A stretch of DNA of 28,994 nt from Campylobacterales bacterium (GCA_027080125.1 JALWSW010000004.1:3723-32716), one strand, 5' to 3'. Counted from the first letter of the stretch, positions 14,355-23,229 are shown. The notes: a model not told the origin generated them from the sequence alone. A program made the numbers and translations.

Positions 14355-15715
14355 TGAGCAATAATGTAGACTATGGCAAACAAAGTTTCGAAAAATATTG
14401 CGAAGAAACGTTCGGTATCAAAAATGTTTTTGAGAAACCGGAGGCATTCAAGGGATATCGCGTCCTTTCCTGCACACAATATATTTTGGGACCTGCAGCG
14501 GCAAGCTATTTTGCCGAGCTTGGTGCCGAGGTAATAAAGATAGAGCTGCCTAAAGCGGGCGAACCTATGAGGCACACCACTCCATTTAACGAACCGTTTT
14601 TATATCCGCTTTCAAGGTGGTATCCGGATAAGGGTACCGGATTGGGGTTTTTCGGAGCAAACCCGAATGAATATTTTGTGGGGCTGGATTTTCACAAGGA
14701 AGAAGGCAAGGAAATAATGCGCGCTCTTGCCGCCAAATCGGATCTTATGGTAGAAAATTATCGGCCCGGAACATTTGACAGATGGGGAATCGGATATCGA
14801 CAGCTCAAAGAGGTCAATCCGAGACTAATCTATTTGTGGGAAGGCGGATTCGGCGGATTCGGACCGGGAAGATCAAGAGCATCATATGATATCCTCGGTC
14901 AGTCTCAGGGAGGCAACTTCTCGATAACGGGACAACCTGCAGATATGCATGGACATCCGTCCAAACATACCATCTGGCTTGCCGATTATTGGGGCGGAAT
15001 GATGGGTGCAACCGGAGCTCTGGCAGCTATCTATTGGAGAAATAACAAATCGGGTCAGGGGCAGATGATAGAATATTCTCAGGTACATGGAGTACAAAGA
15101 CAGCTCGAGTACGCACTGCCTCTTTGGGGAAAATTCGGTGTAGTGCGTCAACGATGGGGCAACTGGGATACCGAACTTTCCATTCACGGTATTGTAATGT
15201 GCGGAAAATCTTCATATCCCGATTCGGATAATCCTCAAGAGCAAGAAGAAGGATTCATTCTTATCAGTGCATACAAGGATGCCGATTTTGCCCGTCTGGC
15301 AGAAGTTATGAATCGAACCGACCTTTTGGATAATTATGCCACCCATGAGGCTCGTATAACACCTGAAGCACAAAAATACCTCTATGCGGAAATTGAAAAA
15401 TGGACTGCAGATAAAACCAAAGAGGAAGTTGCCGAAATTCTCCACAGTCATGGAATCAATTGTCAACCTGTTTACAATTCTAAAGAGGTGGCAACAAATC
15501 CTCACTGGCAGAAAAGAGGCGCCATCACATGGATCGACGATCCGTCATTTGGCGATGTGCTGACACAGGGAGCGTTTGTTCATATGTCTGATACTCCTCC
15601 GAGGATAAAATGGGCGTTCAAACCTGTTGGAGCTGACAATCATTATATCTATCAGAAATTGCTTGGATTTGATGACGGAAAAATTACCGATTATGAAAAT
15701 CGGGGCATTATCTAA
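14354..15715 (+). CDS. Class III (CaiB/BaiF) CoA-transferase, catalytic subunit
   Basis: A 453-residue family III CoA-transferase that should move CoA between carboxylic acids through an enzyme-bound aspartyl anhydride. Features: FKGYRVLSCTQYILGPAAAS at the start of the fold, LGAEVIKIELPKAGEPMR, VENYRPGTFDRWGIGY, and the catalytic D179 in RASYDILGQSQGG. The middle has WADYWGGMMGATGALAAIYW; the C-terminus has GADNHYIYQKLLGFDD. It resembles the first subunit along its whole length but is a clear paralogue, not a duplicate. Start and stop codons of the pair overlap (TGATG), so the two are made together. Substrate unknown; an aromatic or dicarboxylic acid is plausible given the ligase in the operon. 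Confidence 0.9.
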   Translation: MSNNVDYGKQSFEKYCEETFGIKNVFEKPEAFKGYRVLSCTQYILGPAAASYFAELGAEVIKIELPKAGEPMRHTTPFNEPFLYPLSRWYPDKGTGLGFFGANPNEYFVGLDFHKEEGKEIMRALAAKSDLMVENYRPGTFDRWGIGYRQLKEVNPRLIYLWEGGFGGFGPGRSRASYDILGQSQGGNFSITGQPADMHGHPSKHTIWLADYWGGMMGATGALAAIYWRNNKSGQGQMIEYSQVHGVQRQLEYALPLWGKFGVVRQRWGNWDTELSIHGIVMCGKSSYPDSDNPQEQEEGFILISAYKDADFARLAEVMNRTDLLDNYATHEARITPEAQKYLYAEIEKWTADKTKEEVAEILHSHGINCQPVYNSKEVATNPHWQKRGAITWIDDPSFGDVLTQGAFVHMSDTPPRIKWAFKPVGADNHYIYQKLLGFDDGKITDYENRGII

Positions 15716-15729
15716 AACCGGAGGTATGA

Positions 15730-16110
15730 ATGTCTATTTTAACGTGTGAAAAATGCGGAATAACAAATTACCTCGATCCTTATACCTTTTGGGATTACGA
15801 GGGCAATTTCAAATGCGCCGGATGCGGCGAGCTTTATTATGTGAAAAAGGTAAACGGACAACTGAAAGAAGGTCCGTCGGAAGCAAGGGGAACCGAATTC
15901 AGGCAGCCGGGTTATGCCGAAAAAAGAGAGGGCAATAATTTTACTCCGATGAATGAGGCAGGCAAGGTTTCACCTCCGGCAAAGGCAAGAGCGGATTTCC
16001 AAGGAAAACCGATCGATATGGAAAAAAATGTAAGAGGTAATTTGGTTGCGGGAAGACCTTTAAAGCCAGAGGAGCTAAAAGGCGGAATCTGGAAGAAAAT
16101 TTTGGAATAA
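15730..16110 (+). CDS. Small zinc-ribbon protein of the CoA-transferase operon
   Basis: A 126-residue protein. An N-terminal zinc ribbon is made of CEKC (C6, C9) and CAGC (C29, C32), followed by ~85 residues rich in Gly, Pro and Lys with low predicted structure, and a short basic end (LKGGIWKKILE). I do not recognise the family. The position directly after the catalytic subunit, 14 bases on and with GGAGG before the ATG, suggests an accessory or scaffold subunit. It is not a DUF35 acyl-CoA-binding protein by eye, although that family also pairs a zinc ribbon with CoA enzymes. Confidence 0.8.
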   Translation: MSILTCEKCGITNYLDPYTFWDYEGNFKCAGCGELYYVKKVNGQLKEGPSEARGTEFRQPGYAEKREGNNFTPMNEAGKVSPPAKARADFQGKPIDMEKNVRGNLVAGRPLKPEELKGGIWKKILE

Positions 16111-16124
16111 AGGGAGGAAAGCAG

Positions 16125-16310
16125 ATGGATATACTATGTAAATCTTGTAAATATTTTCGTCCGGCGTTGGCTCCTCATATGATTCCCCACCTTCATGGTT
16201 ATTGTGATAAGCTGGATTATCCTTTTTCCAAAGGGATTTTCAAAAATGCAGAATTGGGAGCTTTTACCGCACCAAGTGAGTGCGATAAATATGAAAAGAG
16301 CGAGGATTGA
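16125..16310 (+). CDS. Small four-cysteine protein of the CoA-transferase operon
   Basis: A 61-residue protein with CKSC (C5, C8), C27 (HGYCDKL) and C53 (PSECDKY), a likely metal- or Fe-S-binding set. The pattern CKSCKYF ... GYC ... CDKY resembles short metal-site proteins found with redox or radical enzymes, but I cannot name the family. It has AGGGAGGAAAG before the ATG and its stop overlaps the next TTG start. Two histidines (PHMIPHLHGYC) lie beside the third cysteine and could also bind metal. Confidence 0.75.
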   Translation: MDILCKSCKYFRPALAPHMIPHLHGYCDKLDYPFSKGIFKNAELGAFTAPSECDKYEKSED

Positions 16311-16672
16311 ACGTTAGAAACAAAAAGAAGGGGGATGATTCCCCCTCTCAAACAGAAATCTGGCTTCTATATCGCGAAAAACAGTACAATGACAACAAGA
16401 TTATAGAGCTGCTTGATGAAGCATGGGAGGTGTTGCTTGATACCGGTTATGCCGGAATCTTTGGTGCCTACAGAGGGGTGCATTATAACAAAAGTACCGA
16501 TGAAATTTGTATTACATTTCAGAAGCAGTTGAGCACCGATAATCAGATTATGATGGTTGCCTTTGACAAAAAGATGGACTGGAGAATCGATTTTGCATAC
16601 AAAGAACTTATAGAAAAAGAGGCGAATAATATTAAAAACAATAGTCAAGATAGACGAAGGGAGGAAGGATGA
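16307..16672 (+). CDS. Uncharacterised small protein of the CoA-transferase operon
   Basis: A 121-residue protein I do not recognise. It begins with TTG at 16307, overlapping the stop of the four-cysteine protein by four bases, with GAGG just before. There is no ATG or GTG in frame before the conserved-looking core, so TTG is the likely start. The middle (IIELLDEAWEVLLDTGYAGIFGAYRGVHY, then DEICITFQKQL and IMMVAFDKKMDWRIDFAY) reads as an alpha-beta domain; the end is charged and probably disordered. It has no cysteine and no signal peptide. ATGA overlap with the next gene supports a shared complex or pathway. Confidence 0.7.
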   Translation: MNVRNKKKGDDSPSQTEIWLLYREKQYNDNKIIELLDEAWEVLLDTGYAGIFGAYRGVHYNKSTDEICITFQKQLSTDNQIMMVAFDKKMDWRIDFAYKELIEKEANNIKNNSQDRRREEG

Positions 16673-17094
16673 AGTTTAAAAAGGTTAGATTTTTTTACAG
16701 TAGTGAAGTTTCACCCTCAGATCAGTTTGCTTGCGATAACAACAAGGCTATCGAGCTTTTGGAAGCACTAAAAGCCCAGGGCATCGAGGTGGAAATAAAC
16801 GATGTTGCAGGTAAAAACGAGGATGATACGTTTATGGATTATCACCGGGCAAGCAACGGTCCTGTGGCATCATTACGTCCGGTATTTGGAACCAAGGGAG
16901 CTTTGGCGCCAGACTTTGGAAGAACTGCTCCTGCACTATTGTGCTATAAAAATCCGGAGGATACCTATCCTGAAGAGGTTTTTCCAAGAATGGACAAGGA
17001 AACATCAAAATTGATAGGCATTGAACAGGCACTTAACAATCTGATTAATGTTCGCGAATATTCGGAAATAGATAAAGACGCTTTTGAAAGTTAA
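16669..17094 (+). CDS. Uncharacterised protein, possibly thioredoxin-like fold without CxxC
   Basis: A 141-residue cytoplasmic protein. It opens KKVRFFYSSEVSPSD, then a helix (NNKAIELLEALKAQGIEVEIND), and later RTAPALLCYKN, which could be the strand with a cis-proline. This order (strand, helix, strand, then xAPAL) resembles thioredoxin-like proteins, but the catalytic cysteines are absent: the CxxC position reads SSEVSPS. The fold is a guess from pattern only. Two cysteines (C22, C92) lie elsewhere. The ATG at 16669 overlaps the previous stop (ATGA) and the ligase follows after 18 bases. Confidence 0.7.
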   Translation: MKFKKVRFFYSSEVSPSDQFACDNNKAIELLEALKAQGIEVEINDVAGKNEDDTFMDYHRASNGPVASLRPVFGTKGALAPDFGRTAPALLCYKNPEDTYPEEVFPRMDKETSKLIGIEQALNNLINVREYSEIDKDAFES

Positions 17095-17112
17095 GAAACG
17101 AGGTAAGATTAA

Positions 17113-18774
17113 ATGAGTAAAATTCCAGAAGAGTTTTTGCCGCCTAAAGAGTTATGGCCAGAATATACTGTTCCTGAAGAGTTTGGACCGTTGCCTGAAA
17201 AGATTAATCTGGGCTATGAATTTCTTGACAGGAATATCGAAAAAGGCTTTGGCAATAAGGTGGCGGTAAAATTTCAGGATAAAGAGGTTACATACAACGA
17301 GTTGAAGCGCGATTCGGATAAACTCGCAAATAGCTTGAAAAAGCTTGGTATAGGCGAGCAAGACAGGGTTGCCTTAAGGGGTACAAATACGCCTGAATCT
17401 ATTATAACAAATTTTGCAATAATGAAAATCGGAGCCATACCGGTTCCGCTATCACCTTTGTGGTCGCACCATGAAATAGCCTATGCAGTAAACAACTCAG
17501 TAAGCTCGGCTATCTTTGTTTCGGTTCCTCTGCTTCCTGCAGTCGAAAAGGCAGCTCCTTCATTTGATAGCAAAATTCCGATTATAGTAATAGGTGGAAA
17601 CGCCTCGGAAACGGAAGCAAAAGGACTGTATTCATACAAAAACCTTGTAGATTCGGGAGATGAGAATCTTGAATATACCTACGTTTCACCTGAGGATATC
17701 GGGGTTCTTCTTTATACTTCAGGAACCACAGGAGCACCGAAAGGAGCCGTTCATTTTGCAAAAGAGCTTATATACGAAGCCGATATTGTAGGCAAATATG
17801 TTTGGAAATTCGGTGAATCTGATGTGTTAGGAGGCGCAGCCCCTGTGAGTTTTGCAGCCGGGTATGGCACTTTTGCCATAATCCCGTTCAGAAATTCAGG
17901 CACCATTTCTCTGATAGGCAAATTCAAGCCTGAGGAGATGATGGAAACTATTCAGAAACACAAAATCACAATTCTTACCGGACTTCCCACCGCATACAGA
18001 AAACTTCTGGAAATGAAAGATTTTGATTCATACGATATATCATCTGTGAGAATGTGCACAACCGGAGGAGACGCACTTGGAGTGGAAACCTTTAATGCAT
18101 GGAAGGAAAAAACAGGCATCCAGATCATTGAAGGGTTGGGGGCAACCGAAATGGTTCATCTGGTGACTTCCAATGCCGTTGCCAAAACACCAAATCCAAG
18201 ATCAATCGGTTTGGCTCTGCCCGGATTTAAACTCGCAATCTTCAAGGAAACCGGTGAAATATGCACCACATGCACACATCCCGGGGAAATCGGACTGCTT
18301 GGTATGAAGGGTCCTACAGGCGCTCTCTATTGGAGACCTTATATAGACAATGGAAGACTGCTTAAAGAACAACAGGCAAGAGTCAAAAACGGATGGAATA
18401 TCTTAGGAGATGCGGTTTATCAGGATCTTGATGGATTTGTCTATTTTGTTGCCCGCGACAGCGATGTTATAAAAAGCTCCGGTTACAGAATAGGACCTGC
18501 GGAAGTGGAAGATGTTATCAAAAAGCATGAAAAGGTTAAGGATTGCGGTGTTGTTGGAGTTCCTGATCCTGTAATGGGAGAAAAGACCAAGGCGTTTATA
18601 GTTCTGGAAGAAGGAGTTGAGCCTTCCGATGAACTTACTCAAGAAATATTGGACTTCTGCAAAGAATATATTGCTGTTTACAAACTTCCCAGAGAAGTTG
18701 AGTATATAGATGCTCTGCCCAGGACAGCAACGGGAAAACTGTTAAGACGGATGCTCAGAAATCGTCAAAAATAA
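17113..18774 (+). CDS. AMP-forming acyl/aryl-CoA ligase (benzoate-CoA-ligase-like)
   Basis: A 553-residue adenylate-forming enzyme that makes an acyl-CoA from a carboxylic acid, ATP and CoA. The P-loop LLYTSGTTGAPKGAVHF is at ~199-215; then GLGATEM (A5), LGDAVYQDLDGFVYFVARDSDVIKSSGYRIGPAEVE (A7-A8) and PRTATGKLLRRML with the catalytic Lys (K542). Overall it most resembles benzoate- or 2-aminobenzoate-CoA ligases by eye. An unusual segment near 385-400 (GEICTTCTHPGEIG) has two cysteines. It is the last gene of the operon. Having a CoA-ligase together with a CoA-transferase implies either two acids are activated or two energy regimes are used. Specificity cannot be read from sequence alone. Confidence 0.88.
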   Translation: MSKIPEEFLPPKELWPEYTVPEEFGPLPEKINLGYEFLDRNIEKGFGNKVAVKFQDKEVTYNELKRDSDKLANSLKKLGIGEQDRVALRGTNTPESIITNFAIMKIGAIPVPLSPLWSHHEIAYAVNNSVSSAIFVSVPLLPAVEKAAPSFDSKIPIIVIGGNASETEAKGLYSYKNLVDSGDENLEYTYVSPEDIGVLLYTSGTTGAPKGAVHFAKELIYEADIVGKYVWKFGESDVLGGAAPVSFAAGYGTFAIIPFRNSGTISLIGKFKPEEMMETIQKHKITILTGLPTAYRKLLEMKDFDSYDISSVRMCTTGGDALGVETFNAWKEKTGIQIIEGLGATEMVHLVTSNAVAKTPNPRSIGLALPGFKLAIFKETGEICTTCTHPGEIGLLGMKGPTGALYWRPYIDNGRLLKEQQARVKNGWNILGDAVYQDLDGFVYFVARDSDVIKSSGYRIGPAEVEDVIKKHEKVKDCGVVGVPDPVMGEKTKAFIVLEEGVEPSDELTQEILDFCKEYIAVYKLPREVEYIDALPRTATGKLLRRMLRNRQK

Positions 18775-18794
18775 TCGGTTTCTGTTTTTTGTTA

Positions 18795-18830
18795 GATACC
18801 CCTTGCCTATCAGCAGGGGGTATCTTTTTT
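18795..18830 (+). terminator. Intrinsic terminator of the CoA-transferase/ligase operon
   Basis: GATACCCCTTGC (18795-18806) pairs with GCAGGGGGTATC (18813-18824) with one T-G pair and a six-base loop, followed by a run of seven T (18824-18830). It closes the plus-strand operon right at the end of the convergent ymdB-like gene. Confidence 0.9.
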
Positions 18831-19608
18831 AAAGATCATTTTTTATCATAAGCTGCATTATCGATTTAGCCTGTTTGCCTTCAGTATCAACAATCACCCC
18901 GCATAGTCGTTTATCGGCTCCGTTGGTTACAAATCGTTGAGGTAATCCGTATAAAAATCGATTTATCGCCTCCTTTTTTCTAAAACCGATAACCGAATCA
19001 AAACTTCCGGTCATTCCGACATCTGTTATAAAGGCTGTTTGATTGGAAATCTCAGCATCGGCTGTAGGAACATGAGTATGAGTCCCTATAACCGCAGCCA
19101 CGCGTCCGCTTAAATAATGAATCATTGCTTGCTTTTCTGAAGTAGCTTCAGCATGAAAATCCACAAAAATCGGGGATTTCTCAGGAATTTCCGCTGAAGA
19201 TAACAGTTTATCTGCAGTTTTGAAAGGACAATCAATAAGATTGTTCATAAAGACCCTGCCCTGAAGATTGATAACCGTTATAAGTTTGCCACCTTTTTCC
19301 AAACTAACCATTCCTCTTCCAGGCACCCCTTCCGGATAATTTGCAGGTCTTATTATCGGTTTGTAAGAATCCAGATAACTGTTTATCTCCTTTTTATCCC
19401 AAATATGGTTTCCCGATGTGATTATATCGATGCCGTACATAAACAGCTCATCAGCAATCTCAGGTGTAATCCCAAATCCACCCGCAGCATTTTCACCATT
19501 TGCTATTACAAAATCCGGCTGGAACTTTTCTTTAACGCTTCCCAAAAGCCTTTTTACGGTTTTCCTTCCCTTATCACCTACAATATCACCTATAAAAACA
19601 GTTCTCAA
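18829..19608 (-). CDS. YmdB-family metallophosphoesterase
   Basis: A 259-residue dinuclear-metal phosphoesterase of the YmdB family (cyclic nucleotide phosphodiesterase in Bacillus, where it influences RNA turnover and biofilm choice). All family motifs are visible: FIGDIVGDKGR, VIANGENAAGGFG, TSGNHIWDKKE, DFHAEATSEKQA and GTHTHVPTAD, followed by TDVGMTG. It begins with TTG at 19608, four bases after GGAGGG. Family members often lie next to rny; here the upstream gene is an APC permease instead. Function in this organism is by family only. Confidence 0.93.
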   Translation of the reverse strand: MRTVFIGDIVGDKGRKTVKRLLGSVKEKFQPDFVIANGENAAGGFGITPEIADELFMYGIDIITSGNHIWDKKEINSYLDSYKPIIRPANYPEGVPGRGMVSLEKGGKLITVINLQGRVFMNNLIDCPFKTADKLLSSAEIPEKSPIFVDFHAEATSEKQAMIHYLSGRVAAVIGTHTHVPTADAEISNQTAFITDVGMTGSFDSVIGFRKKEAINRFLYGLPQRFVTNGADKRLCGVIVDTEGKQAKSIMQLMIKNDL

Positions 19609-19694
19609 AATCCCTCCACAATAATGTAGCAGTATACCGTTTGTCAGATACAGAAAACGACCAACTCAACAGACAATAAACCGTTTTAAATATT

Positions 19695-20996
19695 TTACAA
19701 GTATCTAAGCAAAACTCCTCTTTTGCTGAAAATAAACTCAGCAACGATAACCAGCAGATAAAATGCACCAATCCATATGAGAGTTATTCGGTCGGTCTGC
19801 CATAAATAATCAACCAATACGATCCATGAAAGTATACACAAAACCATACCTAAAATTGAAAATATAAGATAGCCGCCAATTTGCTTGTTCAGTTTGAAAG
19901 CTGACATGTTAACAAAGGCAAAAATCAACAGAAAAGAGGAGCTTGCAAACGATGAAATAACGGTAAGATTGGCTAAATTCACAAAAATTAATGTTATTAA
20001 ACTGATTATTATTAAACTTACCCAAGGAATATCTTTCGTTCGCTCTTTAAAAGAAAACAGTTTCGGAAGCTCTTTATCTTTTGCCATAGCCATACTCAAT
20101 CTGGCAGTACCAAACAGCGTGGCATTGATGGCAGAGGATGTAGAAAGCAACGCACCAAGACCAATCAGTATAAACCCAACTTTACCCAGAAACGGTTCGG
20201 CAGCAACAGCAAGAGCATATTCTTTGTATTTACTAACCGCCTCAGCAGTAAGATTGGCAACTGCCACGAGAGAGACCAAAATATAAATTAATATTGTTAT
20301 TACAATAGAAAGCATTATTCCCTTATATAACTCTTTGGTCGGGTTTCTCATCTCATTTATCGCATTTGGAATCAGTTCAAAACCTTCATAAGCCACAAAA
20401 ATCAAAGCTGCACCTTTTAAAACATTAGAGGAACCGCGATTTAGCAACGGAAACAAATCGGCTCCATTCAGATGAATTATACCTATTGTGGCAAAAAACA
20501 GTAAAATAATAACCTTTATCGCAACGATAATATCTTCCGTGTTTCCCGCCATTTTAACCCCATACAGGTTTATGCCGAGAAAAACAAGCATTATGGCGCT
20601 TGAAAGTAAATGCGAAATAGTTATGTTATAAACATTGCCTCCAAACATAGAGGCGCCATAAGCACCAAATGTGTAGGAATAAAGAGCAAGCGTTCCAATA
20701 TAGCCAACCAGAAGCAACCACCCGAAGATACCCGCAATATTTCTGTTTTTAAAGGCATGTTCAAGATAGGTAAAACTGCCTCCGTCGGAACGAAAAATCA
20801 ATCCGAGTTTTGCATAAGAGATTCCGGTAAGTAAAGCTATTATACCGCCAAAAGCAAAAACAATTGGTGCAGCATGACCGGCAAGTGCGATTGATAATCC
20901 CAGCACCGAAAAAATCCCTCCTCCTACCATGCCGCCCACACCCATAGATACAATCTCTTTTAGCCCTAGTTTATCAGCCGAACCGTCCCGTTTCAT
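19695..20996 (-). CDS. APC-family amino acid permease
   Basis: A 433-residue inner-membrane transporter with about twelve hydrophobic segments. The start of helix 1, LKEIVSMGVGGMVGGGIFSVLGLSIALAG, is the unwound GxGGG substrate site of APC permeases, and FVAYEGFELIPNAINEMRNPTKELYKGI is the conserved helix 6 and following loop. It likely moves an amino acid with a proton. Substrate is unknown. The ATG at 20996 has AAGGA seven bases before it. It lies between a short-chain dehydrogenase and the YmdB-like gene, all on the minus strand. Confidence 0.9.
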   Translation of the reverse strand: MKRDGSADKLGLKEIVSMGVGGMVGGGIFSVLGLSIALAGHAAPIVFAFGGIIALLTGISYAKLGLIFRSDGGSFTYLEHAFKNRNIAGIFGWLLLVGYIGTLALYSYTFGAYGASMFGGNVYNITISHLLSSAIMLVFLGINLYGVKMAGNTEDIIVAIKVIILLFFATIGIIHLNGADLFPLLNRGSSNVLKGAALIFVAYEGFELIPNAINEMRNPTKELYKGIMLSIVITILIYILVSLVAVANLTAEAVSKYKEYALAVAAEPFLGKVGFILIGLGALLSTSSAINATLFGTARLSMAMAKDKELPKLFSFKERTKDIPWVSLIIISLITLIFVNLANLTVISSFASSSFLLIFAFVNMSAFKLNKQIGGYLIFSILGMVLCILSWIVLVDYLWQTDRITLIWIGAFYLLVIVAEFIFSKRGVLLRYL

Positions 20997-21057
20997 TCAA
21001 CTATCCTTCTAATTTCATATAATTTTGCAACAGACATAATAAAGCGAGCAAATCCGT

Positions 21058-21819
21058 CTATAGCTTTTTAATATTCAACATCGTTGAAGCCTGCTGTGTA
21101 GGCATAATCACCATATCCTCTATCGTTACATGTTTCGGTCTTGATACGGCAAACCAGACAGCCTCCGCAATATCTTCCGCCCTGAGAGGTTCTATATTTT
21201 CATAAACTTGCTTTGCCCTCTGTTCATCATTATCAAAGCGCACCAAACTGAACTCGGTCTCGACCATTCCGGGATCTATAGAGATAACCCTGACATCGCT
21301 TCCCAAAACATCCATACGTATCGCTTTTGACAGTTGCAGTACAGCGGCTTTTGTTGCACAATATACATTGCCGCCCGGATATGTTTCGTGCCCTGCAATG
21401 GATGCTATATTTACTACCGTGCCTGAGTTTCTTTTGATCATTTCAGGCAACACGGCTTTCGTAACATAAAGCAAGCCTTTAATATTCGTATCTATCATCT
21501 TTTCCCAATTATCTATCTTGCCATCCTGTATTTTCTCCAATCCCTTGCTCAAACCTGCATTGTTGATTAATATATCAATATTACTCCATTTCTCAGGTAA
21601 GCCTGAGAAAGAATCAAACACTGCTTTCCTATCGGTTACATCAAGTTTTATCGGTAGAATTTCTACGCGGTATTTTTCCTCACATCTTTCCTTCAATTCA
21701 AGCAATCTACCCATCCTTCTTGCAGCAATAATCAGATCTATACCATTTTTAGCAAAAATCTCTGCACACGCTGCTCCTATACCGCTGGATGCTCCGCTGA
21801 TAAACGCTATTTTGCTCAT
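21058..21819 (-). CDS. Short-chain dehydrogenase/reductase (YdfG-like)
   Basis: A 253-residue classical SDR. Cofactor motif SGASSGIGAACAE at 9-21, with AARR after the second strand suggesting NADPH. NNAG at 86-89 and the catalytic S140, Y153 (YCATK) and K157 are all present. The middle and C-terminal parts (DPGMVETEFSLVRF, EDIAEAVWFAVSRP) are like E. coli YdfG, which reduces 3-hydroxy acids and related semialdehydes. The start is the ATG at 21819, five bases after GGAGG; an in-frame TTG four codons upstream is less likely. With glycerate 2-kinase upstream on the same strand, a role in hydroxy-acid metabolism is possible but not shown. Confidence 0.9.
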   Translation of the reverse strand: MSKIAFISGASSGIGAACAEIFAKNGIDLIIAARRMGRLLELKERCEEKYRVEILPIKLDVTDRKAVFDSFSGLPEKWSNIDILINNAGLSKGLEKIQDGKIDNWEKMIDTNIKGLLYVTKAVLPEMIKRNSGTVVNIASIAGHETYPGGNVYCATKAAVLQLSKAIRMDVLGSDVRVISIDPGMVETEFSLVRFDNDEQRAKQVYENIEPLRAEDIAEAVWFAVSRPKHVTIEDMVIMPTQQASTMLNIKKL

Positions 21820-21891
21820 AGCCGCCTCCAATAATCTTATTTGGTTAAATTGTTATCAATAAAAGGTACAATAATGAAACCACTGCACTTC

Positions 21892-23229
21892 CTACAAAAT
21901 AATAAGCGCTGCAACATCTGCCACGTTTGTGCCTGTAGGTCCTGTTATAATTAGATCATCCAAAGCTTTAAAATAGTGATAAGAGTCGTTATTTTTGAGA
22001 AAATCCTCCCGGCTGATCCCTTTTTTAGCTGCCCTGTCTGATGTTTCAGAATCAGCAATCGCTCCGGCTGCATCAGTTGGTCCGTCGATGCCGTCTGTTC
22101 CGATAGATGCAAACAGGGCGTTCATTTTCGAAAGAAAAGGCACCATCTCAAGCACAAGCTCCTGATTTCGTCCTCCCGCACCGTCTCCTTTTACCTCAAC
22201 AGTGCTCTCTCCTCCAAAGACAACAGCAATAGGCTTTTCAACATAGATACCTGATTTCAAAAATCCGGTTGCCCTGCCTATAGTTTTTGCGATCTCTCCT
22301 GTTTTGCCGGTAACAGAAGAGCTCAAATAAAATGTATTGAATCCGTTATCCTTGAAAAAGCCCTCCGCTGCCTTGCACGCATCAAAATTTGTTGCGATAA
22401 TAATATTTATTGCCCTTTCAAGCTCTGCAGAGCCCTCCTTTATCGTCTCGGCAATCTCTCCTTTCATGCCTTTATCAAGAATCTCATGTATGCTTTTCGG
22501 AATCAGCGCTTCAAGCTCATATTTTTTTATCAAATTGTACGCATCGAAAAAACTGGTCGAATCAAAATATGTCGGGGCTGATGCTATAATATCTATTCGG
22601 TTGCCTACTACGTCGGAGATAATCAGCGAAACAATCTTTCCCCGAATTGCTTTTAAAAGTTTGCCTCCTTTTATGTTTGAAAGATGCTTTCTTATGGCAT
22701 TCAATTCGGCAATGTCCGCTCCCGAGCTCATCATGGCAACAGTTGTTTCCCGAAGATCCTTGAGAGGAACTATCGGCGACTCAACAAGCGAAGACCCGCC
22801 GCCTGAGATAAGAACAAAGGTAAGATCATTCTCACCTGTTTTAGCCGCAAGCTTTAAAATCTCATCTCCGGCTAACAAACTTCCTTTATCCGGCACAGGA
22901 TGCCCGCCGCGAATATATCTGATATTGCCCTGAAATCCCGCATATTCTTCTGCGCCCACGACAACACCCTCGTCTATATCAACCGCATCTGCCATCGCTT
23001 CGGACATCCTCACACTTGCCTTTCCGAAGCCAATCAGATAGATTTTGTTGAATTTTGACAGATCCAGACAACTTTCTCCTATGTTAAGCAGATTGCCCTC
23101 TCTTTGAATATAACTTTTGATACAGCTTGCAGGCTCAACACTTTCTATTGCGCGCTCAAAAGCATCTAAAATCGCTTTTCGCTGATTAGAAAAAGCTCCT
23201 TTAATAAGTTCGGGTCCATTTCTTATCAT
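21892..23229 (-). CDS. Glycerate 2-kinase (MOFRL family)
   Basis: Phosphorylates D-glycerate to 2-phosphoglycerate, feeding glyoxylate, serine or sugar-acid breakdown into glycolysis. The 445-residue protein has the N-terminal IYLIGFGKASVRMSEAMAD, GGHPVPDKGS, FVLISGGGSSLVESP, and the MOFRL-domain signatures VVFGGESTVEVKGDGAGGRNQEL and IGTDGIDGPTDAAGAIAD. I chose the ATG at 23229, which follows AAGAGGT; a TTG five codons upstream is possible. It is downstream of tRNA-Arg on the same strand and may share its transcript. Confidence 0.94.
   Translation of the reverse strand: MIRNGPELIKGAFSNQRKAILDAFERAIESVEPASCIKSYIQREGNLLNIGESCLDLSKFNKIYLIGFGKASVRMSEAMADAVDIDEGVVVGAEEYAGFQGNIRYIRGGHPVPDKGSLLAGDEILKLAAKTGENDLTFVLISGGGSSLVESPIVPLKDLRETTVAMMSSGADIAELNAIRKHLSNIKGGKLLKAIRGKIVSLIISDVVGNRIDIIASAPTYFDSTSFFDAYNLIKKYELEALIPKSIHEILDKGMKGEIAETIKEGSAELERAINIIIATNFDACKAAEGFFKDNGFNTFYLSSSVTGKTGEIAKTIGRATGFLKSGIYVEKPIAVVFGGESTVEVKGDGAGGRNQELVLEMVPFLSKMNALFASIGTDGIDGPTDAAGAIADSETSDRAAKKGISREDFLKNNDSYHYFKALDDLIITGPTGTNVADVAALIIL

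Noticed and set aside
22337..22933. A 198-codon plus-strand open frame opposite the glycerate kinase gene
   Set aside because: The minus-strand protein has clear family motifs throughout; the antisense frame looks like a by-product of codon bias and has no recognisable domain or ribosome binding site.
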